Source of the DNA: Streptomyces sp. 150FB
GTDB taxonomy: Bacteria; Actinomycetota; Actinomycetes; Streptomycetales; Streptomycetaceae
DNA: 53,101 bases
Reading direction: 5' to 3'
Assembly (NCBI RefSeq): GCF_000818195.1
Contig: NZ_JTHL01000001.1
Location: 6,892,108-6,945,208, forward strand
Every line of letters starts with the position of its first letter. Within the stretch, counting starts at the first letter, position 1. Position numbers and translations under genes: made by a program. The notes under the pieces were generated by a model, which was not told the origin of the DNA, ran no database searches, and worked only from the letters and a program-made list of their open reading frames with translations. Below are positions 36,271 through 51,251 of this stretch, in pieces.

Positions 36271-36293
36271 GTGACAAGTACGCAGGTCGTCAC
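36271..36293. promoter_or_regulatory. Inverted repeat upstream of the cdgE-like gene
   Basis: GTGAC (36271-36275) and GTCAC (36289-36293) face each other across 13 bp, about 130 nt before the chosen start. The TGAC/GTCA arms recall BldD half-sites and cdgE is a BldD target in the literature I remember, but the spacing is 8 bp longer than the published consensus. I mark it only as a candidate site. Confidence 0.3.
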
Positions 36294-36424
36294 GGAGAGT
36301 AGAAGAACTATGTCCCTGAGTGACGAGTCTGGTGTATCGTCCCGATCTGGGGGCTGCGCCGCGCGAGGGGCGGCGCGGGGGCAGCGATCAGAATCCGAGG
36401 GGGGCGACGGGCGATGTACAGCCA

Positions 36425-39421
36425 ATGGACCAACGATCCGACGCGGCAGGGCAGGCGACGGCGGCCTCCGGACCATCCGGGCCGTCCGCCAGGCCCTTCG
36501 GCGGTGACCGAGACACCCCCCGGAGCGGACCGGTGAGCGCCGAGGGGGTGCTCGTCGGGCGACGCCGGACCGCCGGCAACGCCTGGACGGGACTCTTCGC
36601 CCAGCTCTGCCTCGCCCTCGTCTGCGGGGGCTACGCGGCAGGTGCGGCGATGGGCTGGGGCTCGAAGGAACTGGCCCTGTTCATGGGTGATTTCGGCCTC
36701 GCCCTCGCGGCGGCGATCGCCGCGGTCTCCTGCTTCTTCTACGCCAGGGGCCGGGGGCGCCGTACGCGGCCCGCCTGGCTGCTGTTCTCACTCTCCTCGG
36801 CGATGGCCGCCGGCGGCAACGCGGTCTGGGGCTGGTACGAGGTCGTGCTCGACGAGCCGGTACCGAGCCCTTCCCTCGCGGATCTCTTCTTCCTCTGCTT
36901 CGCGCCACCCGCCATCGTGGGTCTGCTCGTCCTCGCCAAACGCCCGGTCACCAGGGCCGGCTGGGTCTGCCTGGCGCTGGACGCCTGGCTGATCGGCGGC
37001 TCGCTGCTCACCCTCTCCTGGAGCCTGGCGCTCGCGCGCACCGCGCACTTCGCCAACGAGAGCGTGGCCCAGGCCGCGCTGAACCTCGCGTACCCGCTGC
37101 TCGACATCGTTCTCGTCAGCATGGTGCTCGCGCTGCACTTCCGGCGGTCGACCGGCAGCCGCTCCGCCGTCAACACCGCGATCGCCGCGCTCGCCCTGAC
37201 GGTGCTGTGCGACGCCCTGTTCACCTCACCGCTGCTGCGCGCCACCTACCGCTCGGGACAACTCCTCGACGCCGGCTGGTTCGCGGGGTCGCTGCTCCTC
37301 GCGTACGCGCCCTGGGGGGTGCGCCGCATGGCGGAGACCGCCGTCCCGTTCCCGCGCGGCAGCCGCCCGTCCAGCCGCCCCATCGCCGGGTCGCTGGCCG
37401 CGATCACGCCGTACCTCGCCGCCGCCGTCTGCACGCTGGGGATCCTCTACAACGTGATCGAGGGCCGCAGGGTCGACCGGGTGGTCGTCCTCACCGGCTG
37501 CACGGTCGTGCTCGCCCTGGTCGTACGCCAGGGCATCATGCTCGTCGACAACATCGCGCTCACCCACGAACTGGCACAGAAGGAGAACCACTTCCGCTCC
37601 CTGGTGCAGGGCTCCAGCGACGTCATCATGATCGCCGCGCCCTCCGGGATACTCCGCTACGTCAGCCCGGCCGCCACCGGCGTGTACGGACGGGAGGCCG
37701 ACGACCTCGTCGGCGCGGAACTCTCCTCGATCATCCACCCCGACGACCTGGGCCGGGTGGTCCACGAGGTGCGGCGGTTCCTCGCCGCTCAGCCCTCCGA
37801 CGAGCCCACGACCCGGATCGAATGCCGCTTCAAGTCCGGCACGGGCGACTGGCTCAACGTCGAGTCCACCGTCAACCGCCACCAGGGCGGACTGATCTTC
37901 AACAGCCGTGATGTCACGGAACGGGTGCGGCTCCAGGCGCAGTTGCAGCACAACGCCGAGCACGACCCGCTCACCGACCTGCCGAACCGCGCCCTGTTCA
38001 CCGAGCGGGTCCGGCAGGCGGTCTCCGGCCGCCGTGCGACCGATCCCGGCACCGCCGTGTTCTTCATCGACCTCGACGGCTTCAAGAGCGTCAACGACCG
38101 CCTCGGCCACCAGGTCGGCGACGAACTGCTGATCAGGGCCGCCCAGCGGCTCCAGGAGTCCGTACGGGCCGGGGACACGGCGGCCAGGCTCGGCGGCGAC
38201 GAGTTCGCCGCCCTCATCCTCGGCGACGGCGCCGGCGACCACCGCTCCAGGGAGTACCAGGTCCATGAGATCGCGGACCGGCTGCGCCTCAAGCTCTCCC
38301 AGCCGTACCGCATCGACGGCAACGACGTCCGCGTCGCCGCCTCCATCGGCGTCGCCTTCGCCGAGCCGGGCACGACGCCCACGGACCTGATGCGCAACGC
38401 CGACCTCGCGATGTACCGCGCCAAGGCGGCGGGCAAGGACCGGGTCGAGCTGTACGCGCCCCAGATGCAGGCCGACGTCGTCCGCAGGACCGAGCTGGCG
38501 GCCCGGCTGCGCACCGCCCTGCACGACGGCGAGTTCGCCCTGCTGCACCAGCCCGTGGTCAATCTCACCACCGGCAAGGTCTCGGCGGCCGCCGCCCAGG
38601 CCCGCTGGCGCTCGGCGCAGGGCATCCTCTTCACCCCGGCCGAGTTCCTGCGCGTCGCCGACGACAACGACCGCACCGCCGAACTCGGCCGCTGGCTCCT
38701 CGAAGAGGCCGTGGCGCAGGCCGCCGAGCGCGGCAGGGCCGGCCACCAGGTCGCCGTCTCCGTACGGCTCTCCGCGCGCAGGCTGCTCGACAAGTCCATG
38801 CCGCTCGGCGCCGGACCGGGCTCCGGGTCCGGCTCCGGCAGTGTTGAGGCGTTGCTGACCCGGCACGGACTGCCCTCAGGGGCCCTGATGATCGAGCTGG
38901 CCGACGCCGACCCACGCGGCTCCCTGGACGAGCTGGAGCACCGTCTCGTCGCGCTGCGCCGCCTCGGCGTACGGATCGCGCTCGACGGCTTCGGCAGCGG
39001 CTACGCGGCCATCAACGCCCTGCGCAGACTCCCCGTCGACGTACTGAAACTCGACCGGAGCCTGGTCGAGGGCGTCGTCGAGTCCGCCAGGCTGCACAAG
39101 ATCACCGGCGGGCTGCTCAGGATCGCCTGCGACCTCGGCATGCAGTCCGTCGCCGAAGGAGTGGACCTCCCCGAACAGGTGATCGCGTTACGGGCCATGG
39201 GCTGTACACACGGCCAGGGCATGGCCTTCTCGGGGCCGCTCGACGAATACCGGCTGCGCCGCGCCCTGGTGCGCGGGCCGTTCCCGCTGCCGGGCGGCGC
39301 CCCGCTGCCCGTGCTCACCGGCACCGTCCTGCCCGTCAGGCATCCGCGTCAGTCAGGTCCTGACCGCGTCCCCCGGCCCACCGTGCGATCAAATAATGAG
39401 ACGCCCGTCCCACCCACTTGA
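36425..39421 (+). CDS. cdgE: Membrane PAS-GGDEF-EAL protein, probable diguanylate cyclase (CdgE-like)
   Basis: A protein of 998 residues from ATG 36425; an earlier in-frame GTG at 36320 is possible. The N-terminal half has about eight membrane helices. A PAS domain (about residues 385-500, [20 protein letters not shown]) follows, then GGDEF (G590-F594) and an EAL-like domain. GGDEF is intact and preceded by an I-site R581-A-G-D584. In the EAL domain, EAL reads AAQ, VNVS reads VSVR and DDFGTG reads DGFGSG, so it is probably catalytically dead. I therefore infer a feedback-inhibited cyclase. Position directly before ilvB matches S. coelicolor CdgE (SCO5511), which affects development. Confidence 0.88.
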   Translation: MDQRSDAAGQATAASGPSGPSARPFGGDRDTPRSGPVSAEGVLVGRRRTAGNAWTGLFAQLCLALVCGGYAAGAAMGWGSKELALFMGDFGLALAAAIAAVSCFFYARGRGRRTRPAWLLFSLSSAMAAGGNAVWGWYEVVLDEPVPSPSLADLFFLCFAPPAIVGLLVLAKRPVTRAGWVCLALDAWLIGGSLLTLSWSLALARTAHFANESVAQAALNLAYPLLDIVLVSMVLALHFRRSTGSRSAVNTAIAALALTVLCDALFTSPLLRATYRSGQLLDAGWFAGSLLLAYAPWGVRRMAETAVPFPRGSRPSSRPIAGSLAAITPYLAAAVCTLGILYNVIEGRRVDRVVVLTGCTVVLALVVRQGIMLVDNIALTHELAQKENHFRSLVQGSSDVIMIAAPSGILRYVSPAATGVYGREADDLVGAELSSIIHPDDLGRVVHEVRRFLAAQPSDEPTTRIECRFKSGTGDWLNVESTVNRHQGGLIFNSRDVTERVRLQAQLQHNAEHDPLTDLPNRALFTERVRQAVSGRRATDPGTAVFFIDLDGFKSVNDRLGHQVGDELLIRAAQRLQESVRAGDTAARLGGDEFAALILGDGAGDHRSREYQVHEIADRLRLKLSQPYRIDGNDVRVAASIGVAFAEPGTTPTDLMRNADLAMYRAKAAGKDRVELYAPQMQADVVRRTELAARLRTALHDGEFALLHQPVVNLTTGKVSAAAAQARWRSAQGILFTPAEFLRVADDNDRTAELGRWLLEEAVAQAAERGRAGHQVAVSVRLSARRLLDKSMPLGAGPGSGSGSGSVEALLTRHGLPSGALMIELADADPRGSLDELEHRLVALRRLGVRIALDGFGSGYAAINALRRLPVDVLKLDRSLVEGVVESARLHKITGGLLRIACDLGMQSVAEGVDLPEQVIALRAMGCTHGQGMAFSGPLDEYRLRRALVRGPFPLPGGAPLPVLTGTVLPVRHPRQSGPDRVPRPTVRSNNETPVPPT
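39394..39399 (+). promoter_or_regulatory. Possible -10 box of the ilvB leader transcript
   Basis: TAATGA within an unusually AT-rich AAATAATGAG lies at the 3' end of the cdgE-like gene, about 55 nt before the leader peptide. No good -35 box is seen at 17-18 bp. It is the only promoter-like element between the two genes that leaves room for the leader; TTGACA at 39418-39423 lacks a matching -10. Confidence 0.35.
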
Positions 39422-39454
39422 CAGCGATGGCGCGCCGGAGGAAGAGTCGTTGCC

Positions 39455-39496
39455 ATGCGCACCCGAATTCTCGTACTTGGACAGCGCGTCGGCTGA
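39455..39496 (+). CDS. ilvL: ilvB leader peptide
   Basis: A 13-residue open frame, [13 protein letters not shown], with five branched-chain residues (Ile, Leu, Val, Leu, Val) and a GGAGGA RBS at 39437-39442. Ribosome stalling here when Ile, Leu or Val is scarce would alter folding of the downstream RNA and prevent termination at 39539-39572. This is classical transcription attenuation, known for ilvB in Streptomyces and other actinobacteria. It is far too short for automatic gene finders. Confidence 0.88.
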   Translation: MRTRILVLGQRVG

Positions 39497-39500
39497 AGCA

Positions 39501-39519
39501 GAGCCCCTCACCGGCTCTG
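39501..39519 (+). promoter_or_regulatory. Upstream stem of the ilvB attenuator
   Basis: AGAGCC pairs with GGCTCT across a 7-nt loop just after the leader stop. It is a candidate pause or competing hairpin in the attenuation switch between leader translation and the terminator. Confidence 0.5.
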
Positions 39520-39538
39520 TGTACCGCACCGACGCGCT

Positions 39539-39572
39539 CCCCTCGCTTGCCTCCCGGCACGAGGGGTTTTTT
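39539..39572 (+). terminator. Attenuator terminator of ilvB
   Basis: CCCCTCG (39539-39545) pairs with CGAGGGG (39560-39566), with an inner TGCC/GGCA pairing, and is followed by six Ts. This is the only classic T-tailed intrinsic terminator in the upstream region of any gene here, and it lies 58 nt before the ilvB start. Confidence 0.88.
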
Positions 39573-39630
39573 ATTGCACCGATACACCCCAAACCCTCGC
39601 ATAAACCCTCAGCTTCGAGAAGAGATGCCG

Positions 39631-43201
<3,571 letters not shown>

Positions 43202-43208
43202 CACCACA

Positions 43209-43245
43209 GGCCGGAGGGCCCCGGGCGGACCGGGGCCTTCCGGCC
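43209..43245. terminator. Hairpin after ilvC
   Basis: GGCCGGAGGGCCCCG (43209-43223) pairs with CGGGGCCTTCCGGCC (43231-43245) with one G-T pair and a 7-nt loop, 8 nt after the stop. It is a very stable terminator without a T-tract. Confidence 0.8.
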
Positions 43246-43270
43246 ACGTAAGGGTGATCCTGTTGTGCAG

Positions 43271-43303
43271 GGCGGAATCCCTTTCCGCCGACAGCACTAC
43301 ACT
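43271..43303 (+). promoter_or_regulatory. Hairpin and possible -10 box upstream of serA
   Basis: GGCGGAA (43271-43277) pairs with TTCCGCC (43283-43289) over a 5-nt loop. TACACT at 43298-43303 could be a -10 box without an evident -35. If so, the hairpin DNA lies in the promoter as an operator-like inverted repeat, and the serA leader would be about 125 nt. Confidence 0.35.
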
Positions 43304-43434
43304 GCTCAACACATCCGCGTCAGGCCCACAGCGTCGTGCGTCTTTTACGCGGCCGGATCTCCTGGGGTCCGGCGACCCTCCACCGCATGCGGCCGTCGGG
43401 ACGGCCGTCCGCAATGGGATTTGTGAGGACTCAC

Positions 43435-45027
43435 GTGAGCTCGAAACCTGTCGTACTCATCGCTGAAGAGCTTTCGCCCGCCACTGTCGACGCCCTCGGT
43501 CCGGACTTCGAGATCCGGCACTGCGACGGCGCCAACCGTGCGGAGCTGCTGCCGGCCATCGCCGATGTGGACGCGATTCTCGTCCGCTCGGCGACCAAGG
43601 TCGACGCCGAGGCGGTCGCCGCCGCACGCAAGCTCAAGGTGGTCGCCCGGGCCGGGGTCGGCCTGGACAACGTCGATGTCGCCGCCGCCACCAAGGCCGG
43701 CGTGATGGTCGTCAACGCGCCGACCTCCAACATCGTCACCGCCGCCGAGCTGGCCTGCGGCCTGCTGATCGCCACCGCGCGGAACATCCCGCAGGCCAAC
43801 TCCGCGCTGAAGAACGGCGAGTGGAAGCGCTCCAAGTACACGGGCGTCGAGCTGAGCGAGAAGACCCTCGGTGTGGTCGGCCTCGGCCGGATCGGTGTGC
43901 TCGTCGCGCAGCGCATGTCCGCCTTCGGCATGGACATCGTGGCGTACGACCCGTACGTGCAGCCGGCCCGCGCCGCGCAGATGGGCGTCAAGCTCCTCAC
44001 CCTCGACGAACTGCTCGCGGTCTCCGACTTCATCACCGTGCACCTGCCCAAGACCCCCGAGACGCTGGGTCTGATCGGCGACGAGGCGCTCCACAAGGTC
44101 AAGCCGTCCGTGCGGATCGTCAACGCCGCGCGCGGCGGGATCGTCGACGAGCAGGCGCTCGCCTCCGCGCTCAAGGAGGGACGCGTCGCCGGAGCCGGGC
44201 TCGACGTGTACTCCAAGGAGCCCTGCACGGACTCCCCGCTCTTCGAGTTCGACCAGGTCGTCTGCACCCCGCACCTCGGCGCTTCCACCGACGAGGCGCA
44301 GGAGAAGGCGGGCGTGGCGGTCGCCAAGTCCGTACGGCTCGCGCTCGCCGGTGAGTTGGTCCCCGACGCGGTCAACGTCCAGGGAGGGGTCATCGCCGAG
44401 GACGTACGCCCGGGCCTGCCGCTCGCCGAGAAGCTCGGCCGTATCTTCACCGCCCTCGCGGGCGAGGTCGCCGCTCGTCTCGATGTCGAGGTGTACGGCG
44501 AGATCACCCAGCACGACGTCAAGGTGCTCGAACTCTCCGCGCTCAAGGGCGTGTTCGAGGACATCGTCGCCGAGACGGTGAGCTATGTGAACGCCCCGCT
44601 GTTCGCGCAGGAGCGCGGCGTCGAGGTCCGGCTCACCACATCGAGCGAGTCCCCGGACCACCGCAATGTGGTCACGGTGCGCGGCACGCTCTCCGGCGGC
44701 GAGGAGGTCTCGGTCTCCGGCACGCTGGCGGGGCCGAAGAACCTCCAGAAGGTCGTCGCGATCGGTCAGTACAGCGTGGATGTGGCGCTGGCTGACCACA
44801 TGGTCGTCCTGCGGTACGAGGACCGGCCCGGCGTCGTCGGCACGGTCGGCCGGATCCTCGGTGAGGCCGGGCTGAACATCGCGGGCATGCAGGTCTCCCG
44901 CGCCGAGGAGGGCGGCGAGGCGCTCGTCGTACTCACCGTCGACGACAATGTGCCGCAGCCGGTGCTCAACGAGATCTCCTCGGAGATCGGCGCTGCCTCG
45001 GCCCGCTCGGTGAACCTGACCGACTGA
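43435..45027 (+). CDS. serA: D-3-phosphoglycerate dehydrogenase
   Basis: SerA of the long type, 530 residues, first enzyme of serine synthesis. The NAD motif is VGLGRIG. The catalytic Arg is in NAARGGIVDE, Glu in SKEPCTD and His in CTPHLGAST. After the catalytic core come the intervening (ASB) domain and a C-terminal ACT domain (MVVLRYEDRPGVVGTVGRIL) that binds serine in related enzymes. GTG 43435 has GAGGA 6 nt upstream and gives the usual actinobacterial length; the open frame upstream is not used. Confidence 0.97.
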   Translation: MSSKPVVLIAEELSPATVDALGPDFEIRHCDGANRAELLPAIADVDAILVRSATKVDAEAVAAARKLKVVARAGVGLDNVDVAAATKAGVMVVNAPTSNIVTAAELACGLLIATARNIPQANSALKNGEWKRSKYTGVELSEKTLGVVGLGRIGVLVAQRMSAFGMDIVAYDPYVQPARAAQMGVKLLTLDELLAVSDFITVHLPKTPETLGLIGDEALHKVKPSVRIVNAARGGIVDEQALASALKEGRVAGAGLDVYSKEPCTDSPLFEFDQVVCTPHLGASTDEAQEKAGVAVAKSVRLALAGELVPDAVNVQGGVIAEDVRPGLPLAEKLGRIFTALAGEVAARLDVEVYGEITQHDVKVLELSALKGVFEDIVAETVSYVNAPLFAQERGVEVRLTTSSESPDHRNVVTVRGTLSGGEEVSVSGTLAGPKNLQKVVAIGQYSVDVALADHMVVLRYEDRPGVVGTVGRILGEAGLNIAGMQVSRAEEGGEALVVLTVDDNVPQPVLNEISSEIGAASARSVNLTD

Positions 45028-45045
45028 CGGCTTCCGGCACGTCAT

Positions 45046-45085
45046 ACCTGAAGGGCCCAGTGATCACTGGGCCCTTCAGGTTTTT
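45046..45085. terminator. Perfect palindromic terminator after serA
   Basis: The 36 nt from 45046 to 45081 form a perfect palindrome (18-bp arms, ACCTGAAGGGCCCAGTGA and its complement), followed on the plus strand by a run of five Ts (45081-45085). It sits between the convergent serA and beta-galactosidase genes and could stop transcription from both sides. Confidence 0.9.
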
Positions 45086-45122
45086 CAGCTCCTGCGGTCA
45101 GGCGGCCGCGGTGAGTTGGGAC

Positions 45123-48026
<2,904 letters not shown>

Positions 48027-48848
48027 TCAGCCCTTGAGGGCGCCGGCGGCGATGTTGCGGATGAAGTGCCTGGCGCCGAAGAGGAACACGATGATCAACG
48101 GCACGATCGCGACGAGTGTCCCCGCCATGACGACGCTGTAGTCCGTCACGTACAAGCCGTTGAGCTGGGACAGCGCGACCTGGAGCGTCACATGGTGCGA
48201 GTCGATCAGCACGACCAGCGGCCACAGGAAGTCGTTCCAGACATTGACGAAGGTGAAGATGCCGAGGAACGCGAGCCCGGGGCGGAGCACCGGCAGCCCC
48301 ACCAAGAGGTACGTACGGAAGAAGCCGCAGCCGTCGATCCTGGCCGCTTCGAGCAGCTCGTCCGGGATGGAGCCCTTCGCGTACTGGCGCATCCAGAAGA
48401 TGCCGAACGCGTTCGCCGCCGCCGGGATGATCAGCGCCTTGAGATCACCGACCCAGCCCAGGTGCGCCATGATGATGAACTGCGGGATCGCGGCGAGCTG
48501 GGTCGGCACCACGAAGGTCGCGAGCAGGATCCCGAAGAGCACATTGCTGCCCGGGAAGCGGTACTTGGCGAAGGTGAAGGCCGCGAGAGAGTCGAAGAAC
48601 AGCACCAGCACGGTCGTCACCACGGCGACGATCAGGGTGCTGAGCAGCGAGCCGAAGAAGTCGACCCGCGAGAAGACCTGCCCGATATTGGCGAACAGGC
48701 GCCCGCCGACGACCAGTTTGGGCGGGGCCGAGTAGATGTCGGCCGTCGTGTTGGACGCCATCACGACGAGCCAGTAGTAGGGGAAGAGCGTGATCAGCGC
48801 GCCGATGATCAGGGCGCCGTAGGTCAGAACGCGTCCGCGTGTGGTCAT
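48027..48848 (-). CDS. Carbohydrate ABC transporter permease (MalG-like)
   Basis: A permease of 273 residues with six membrane helices. The EAA loop reads LLEAARIDGCGFFRTYLLVG, followed by LPVLRPGLAFLGIFTFVNVWNDF as in MalG/LacG proteins. ATG 48848 overlaps the stop of the upstream permease gene by 4 bp (ATGA). It forms the import channel together with that permease; the ATPase is not encoded here and is probably the shared MsiK-type subunit used by Streptomyces sugar importers. Confidence 0.93.
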   Translation of the reverse strand: MTTRGRVLTYGALIIGALITLFPYYWLVVMASNTTADIYSAPPKLVVGGRLFANIGQVFSRVDFFGSLLSTLIVAVVTTVLVLFFDSLAAFTFAKYRFPGSNVLFGILLATFVVPTQLAAIPQFIIMAHLGWVGDLKALIIPAAANAFGIFWMRQYAKGSIPDELLEAARIDGCGFFRTYLLVGLPVLRPGLAFLGIFTFVNVWNDFLWPLVVLIDSHHVTLQVALSQLNGLYVTDYSVVMAGTLVAIVPLIIVFLFGARHFIRNIAAGALKG

Positions 48849-49840
48849 CGTCCCGTCCCCTTGATCGTGACCTGACCCCGTTCGGGGCGCTGGATGATCC
48901 GCCAGTTGAGGATCGAGAAGAGGACAACGACGATGAAGATGCCCCAGGCGATGGCGGCGCCGTAGCCGAAGTCGTTGCCGGCGAAAGCCGTGTTGTAGAA
49001 GTAGAGGACCATCGTCATCCCGGCGCCGCCCGGGCCGCCCCGGTCGCCGAGCAGCACCTGCGACTCGGTGAAGATCTGCATCCCGCTGATCGCCGACATC
49101 AGTACGGAGAACAGCAGCACGGGCCGCAGCAGCGGCAGCGTGACCTTGAAGAACGTCTGTACGGGAGAAGCCCCGTCGACGCGGGCCGCCTCGAAGACGT
49201 CGGTGGGCAGCGCCTGTAGCCCGGTGAGGAAGATGATCGCGTTGTAGCCGGTCCAGCGCCAGATGATCATGATGGAGATCGCGCTCCGGATGGCCCAGGG
49301 ATCGGTCAGCCACGGCACATGGCCGATGCCGAAGAGACCGAAGATCCAGTTGAGGATGCCGAACTCGCCGCTGAAGATCGAGCCGAACACCAGCGACATG
49401 GCCACGATGGACGTCACGTTGGGCAGGAAGTACGCGATGCGCAGCAGACCCTTGTGGCGGATCGAGGAGTTGAGCCCGAGCGCGATCAGCAGGGCGAGCA
49501 CGGTCATGGGGACCGTGGACATCACCCAGATGATCAGGGTGTTGCCTATCGAGTCCCAGAACGTCCCGTCGGTGAGCAGGAACCGGAAGTTCTCCAACCC
49601 GACGAACTTCATCGGGCCGACGCCGTCCCAGCGTTGCAGCGCCAGGAAGAGCGAGTAGAGCACCGGGTAGAGGCCGAAGACGAGGAAGAGGATGAAGAAG
49701 GGCGCGATGGCCACGTAGTACGGGAGGTAGCGCCACCGCCTGCGCCGGGCGACCGCCGCCGGGACCCGTGCCGGGGATGCCGGCGGTGCGGGCGCGGGGG
49801 GCCTGGCGGCCGGGGCTCCGGCTTCGGGCATCGTGGTCAT
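48845..49840 (-). CDS. Carbohydrate ABC transporter permease (MalF-like)
   Basis: A permease of 331 residues. A Pro/Ala-rich cytoplasmic tail precedes six membrane helices beginning YLPYYVAIAPFFILFL. The EAA loop is FEAARVDGASPVQTFFKVTL. The start ATG overlaps the stop of the binding-protein gene (ATGA), and its own stop overlaps the next permease in the same way, so the three genes are translated as a coupled unit. Confidence 0.93.
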   Translation of the reverse strand: MTTMPEAGAPAARPPAPAPPASPARVPAAVARRRRWRYLPYYVAIAPFFILFLVFGLYPVLYSLFLALQRWDGVGPMKFVGLENFRFLLTDGTFWDSIGNTLIIWVMSTVPMTVLALLIALGLNSSIRHKGLLRIAYFLPNVTSIVAMSLVFGSIFSGEFGILNWIFGLFGIGHVPWLTDPWAIRSAISIMIIWRWTGYNAIIFLTGLQALPTDVFEAARVDGASPVQTFFKVTLPLLRPVLLFSVLMSAISGMQIFTESQVLLGDRGGPGGAGMTMVLYFYNTAFAGNDFGYGAAIAWGIFIVVVLFSILNWRIIQRPERGQVTIKGTGR

Positions 49841-51123
49841 GTGAGCACTCCCTGCCTGCGCAGCAGCCGTTCCACCGTGGTCCGCGCGTCGTTCCAGGCC
49901 TTGTCGGGGTCCTTGCCGGCGAGTTCGACGTTGGTCAGCTCGTCGGTGTAGGTGTCGCTGATGTTGATGTCCCAGGGGCTGAAGTACGCGGGTTTGACGC
50001 CCTTGGCGATCTCGGCGAAGACCTTCATGGTCACCTGGCCGCCGAAGAACGGCTCGGGCTTGAGCAGCCTCGGATCGGTGAAGGCGGACGGGCTGGAGGG
50101 GAAGAGGCCGACGTCGAGATAGGTGTCCGGCTGGTTGTCGGGCGACTGGAGCCAGCGGATGATCTCGAAGGCCGCCTCGGGCCTCGGGCAGTACTTGGTG
50201 ATGGCCAGGAACGAACCGCCCTGGTTGCCCGCGCCCCCGGGGGCGCGGCACACGCGCCACTTGCCCGCGGTGCCCGGCGCCGACTGCTTGATCTCACCGG
50301 TGATCCAGGACGCGTTGACCAGGCTCATCTCCTTGCCGCTGTTCCAGGCGGCGTGCCGGTCGACGGAGTTGCCGGTGCCCTGCGAGCCCGCGTACCCGGC
50401 GGTCAGGTGGCGCTGGAACGCTTCGAGCGCGCGGTCCCACGCCTGCCGTACATGCGCCTGGTCGTCGAGGTAGTGGTTCTGCCGGTCGAAGTACTTCTGC
50501 GGCTGCTGGGCCATCGAGTACGTGAACACCGTCTTGGTGTCGGTGATCAGATACCGTCCCGGCATCTTCTTCTGGAGCTTCTGCCCGAAGGCGAAGTACG
50601 CCTCCCAGGTCGGCACGGCGGCGGCCACGTCGTCGGGTTCGCTCGCGACTCCGGCCTTCTCGAAGATGTCGTGCCGGTAGTAGAGGGCCGCCGGGCCGAT
50701 GTCGATGGGAAAGCCCATCTGGAAGCCCTCGGGGCTGGCTCCGGCCGCCCACTTCCAGGGCAGGTACTCCTTCTCGACCGAGCGCGCGCCCAGGGTGTTG
50801 AGATCCACGAAGCGGTCGTGGTCGGCGAAGTACGTCGAGATGTTGTCGCCGAGCAGGGTGATGTCGGGCAGGTACGCCCGGCCGGCGAGCGCGGCCAGCA
50901 GCCGCTGCTTGAGGTCGCCGCTGACCTGGGACGTGACGAACTTGTCGTGGGCGAAACGCTTTATGGCCTTGGACAGCACCTTTTCGGACAGCCCGTTGTA
51001 GGTGTACCAAAGAGTCAGGCTGCCAGGGTTGGCCGTGGTGGGACTGGTGCATCCGGCGACCCCGAACGCCGCGGCGCCGGTGGCGGCCGCGCCGGTCAGG
51101 AACCTTCGTCGAGTCAGCGTCAT
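49837..51123 (-). CDS. Extracellular sugar-binding lipoprotein of the ABC importer
   Basis: A solute-binding protein of 428 residues. The signal has a twin-arginine-like TRRRFLTG followed by a hydrophobic stretch and lipobox VAGC at about residues 22-25, so it is probably exported and lipid-anchored. The mature part starts SLTLWYTYNG, typical of the family-1 sugar-binding fold, with a conserved region AAFEIIRWLQSPDNQ. It captures the oligosaccharide (probably a beta-galactoside) for the two permeases. It is the first gene of the operon, behind the operator/promoter at 51144-51208. Confidence 0.92.
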   Translation of the reverse strand: MTLTRRRFLTGAAATGAAAFGVAGCTSPTTANPGSLTLWYTYNGLSEKVLSKAIKRFAHDKFVTSQVSGDLKQRLLAALAGRAYLPDITLLGDNISTYFADHDRFVDLNTLGARSVEKEYLPWKWAAGASPEGFQMGFPIDIGPAALYYRHDIFEKAGVASEPDDVAAAVPTWEAYFAFGQKLQKKMPGRYLITDTKTVFTYSMAQQPQKYFDRQNHYLDDQAHVRQAWDRALEAFQRHLTAGYAGSQGTGNSVDRHAAWNSGKEMSLVNASWITGEIKQSAPGTAGKWRVCRAPGGAGNQGGSFLAITKYCPRPEAAFEIIRWLQSPDNQPDTYLDVGLFPSSPSAFTDPRLLKPEPFFGGQVTMKVFAEIAKGVKPAYFSPWDINISDTYTDELTNVELAGKDPDKAWNDARTTVERLLRRQGVLT

Positions 51124-51143
51124 CGAGGACCCTTCGGGAGCCC

Positions 51144-51167
51144 GTGAACGTTCCCGTGAACGTTCAC
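51144..51167. promoter_or_regulatory. Tandem LacI-type operators
   Basis: GTGAACGTTCAC (51156-51167) is a perfect 12-bp palindrome with the central CG typical of LacI-family operators. It directly abuts a second near-copy, GTGAACGTTCCC (51144-51155). Both lie between the -10 box and the binding-protein start, where a bound repressor would block transcription. Confidence 0.8.
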
Positions 51168-51179
51168 GAATTGGCCGGA

Positions 51180-51208
51180 AGTCTCCGCGAACGACGCTTT
51201 CATGTCAA
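51180..51208 (-). promoter_or_regulatory. Promoter of the galactoside operon
   Basis: On the minus strand, -35 TTGACA (51203-51208), a 17-bp spacer and -10 GAGACT (51180-51185) match a vegetative Streptomyces promoter with a perfect -35 box. It lies directly upstream of the tandem operators. Confidence 0.7.
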
Positions 51209-51251
51209 GTGTTTCTTACGGGCTCGCTCGGCCAGGACGGGCCGGAAACGG

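Noticed and set aside
36310..36507. 66-codon small ORF upstream of cdgE starting at ATG 36310
   Set aside because: It overlaps the chosen cdgE start, has no RBS and an Arg/Gly-rich composition typical of an out-of-frame reading.
37226..38866. 546-codon minus-strand open frame opposite the cdgE-like gene
   Set aside because: Antisense shadow of the GGDEF-coding region with no recognisable domain.
39418..39423. TTGACA as the ilvB promoter -35 box
   Set aside because: No -10-like hexamer lies 16-19 bp downstream; the RBS of the leader peptide occupies that position.
45046..45081. Regulatory operator reading of the 36-nt palindrome
   Set aside because: Its location between two convergent stops and the T-run after it fit a terminator better.
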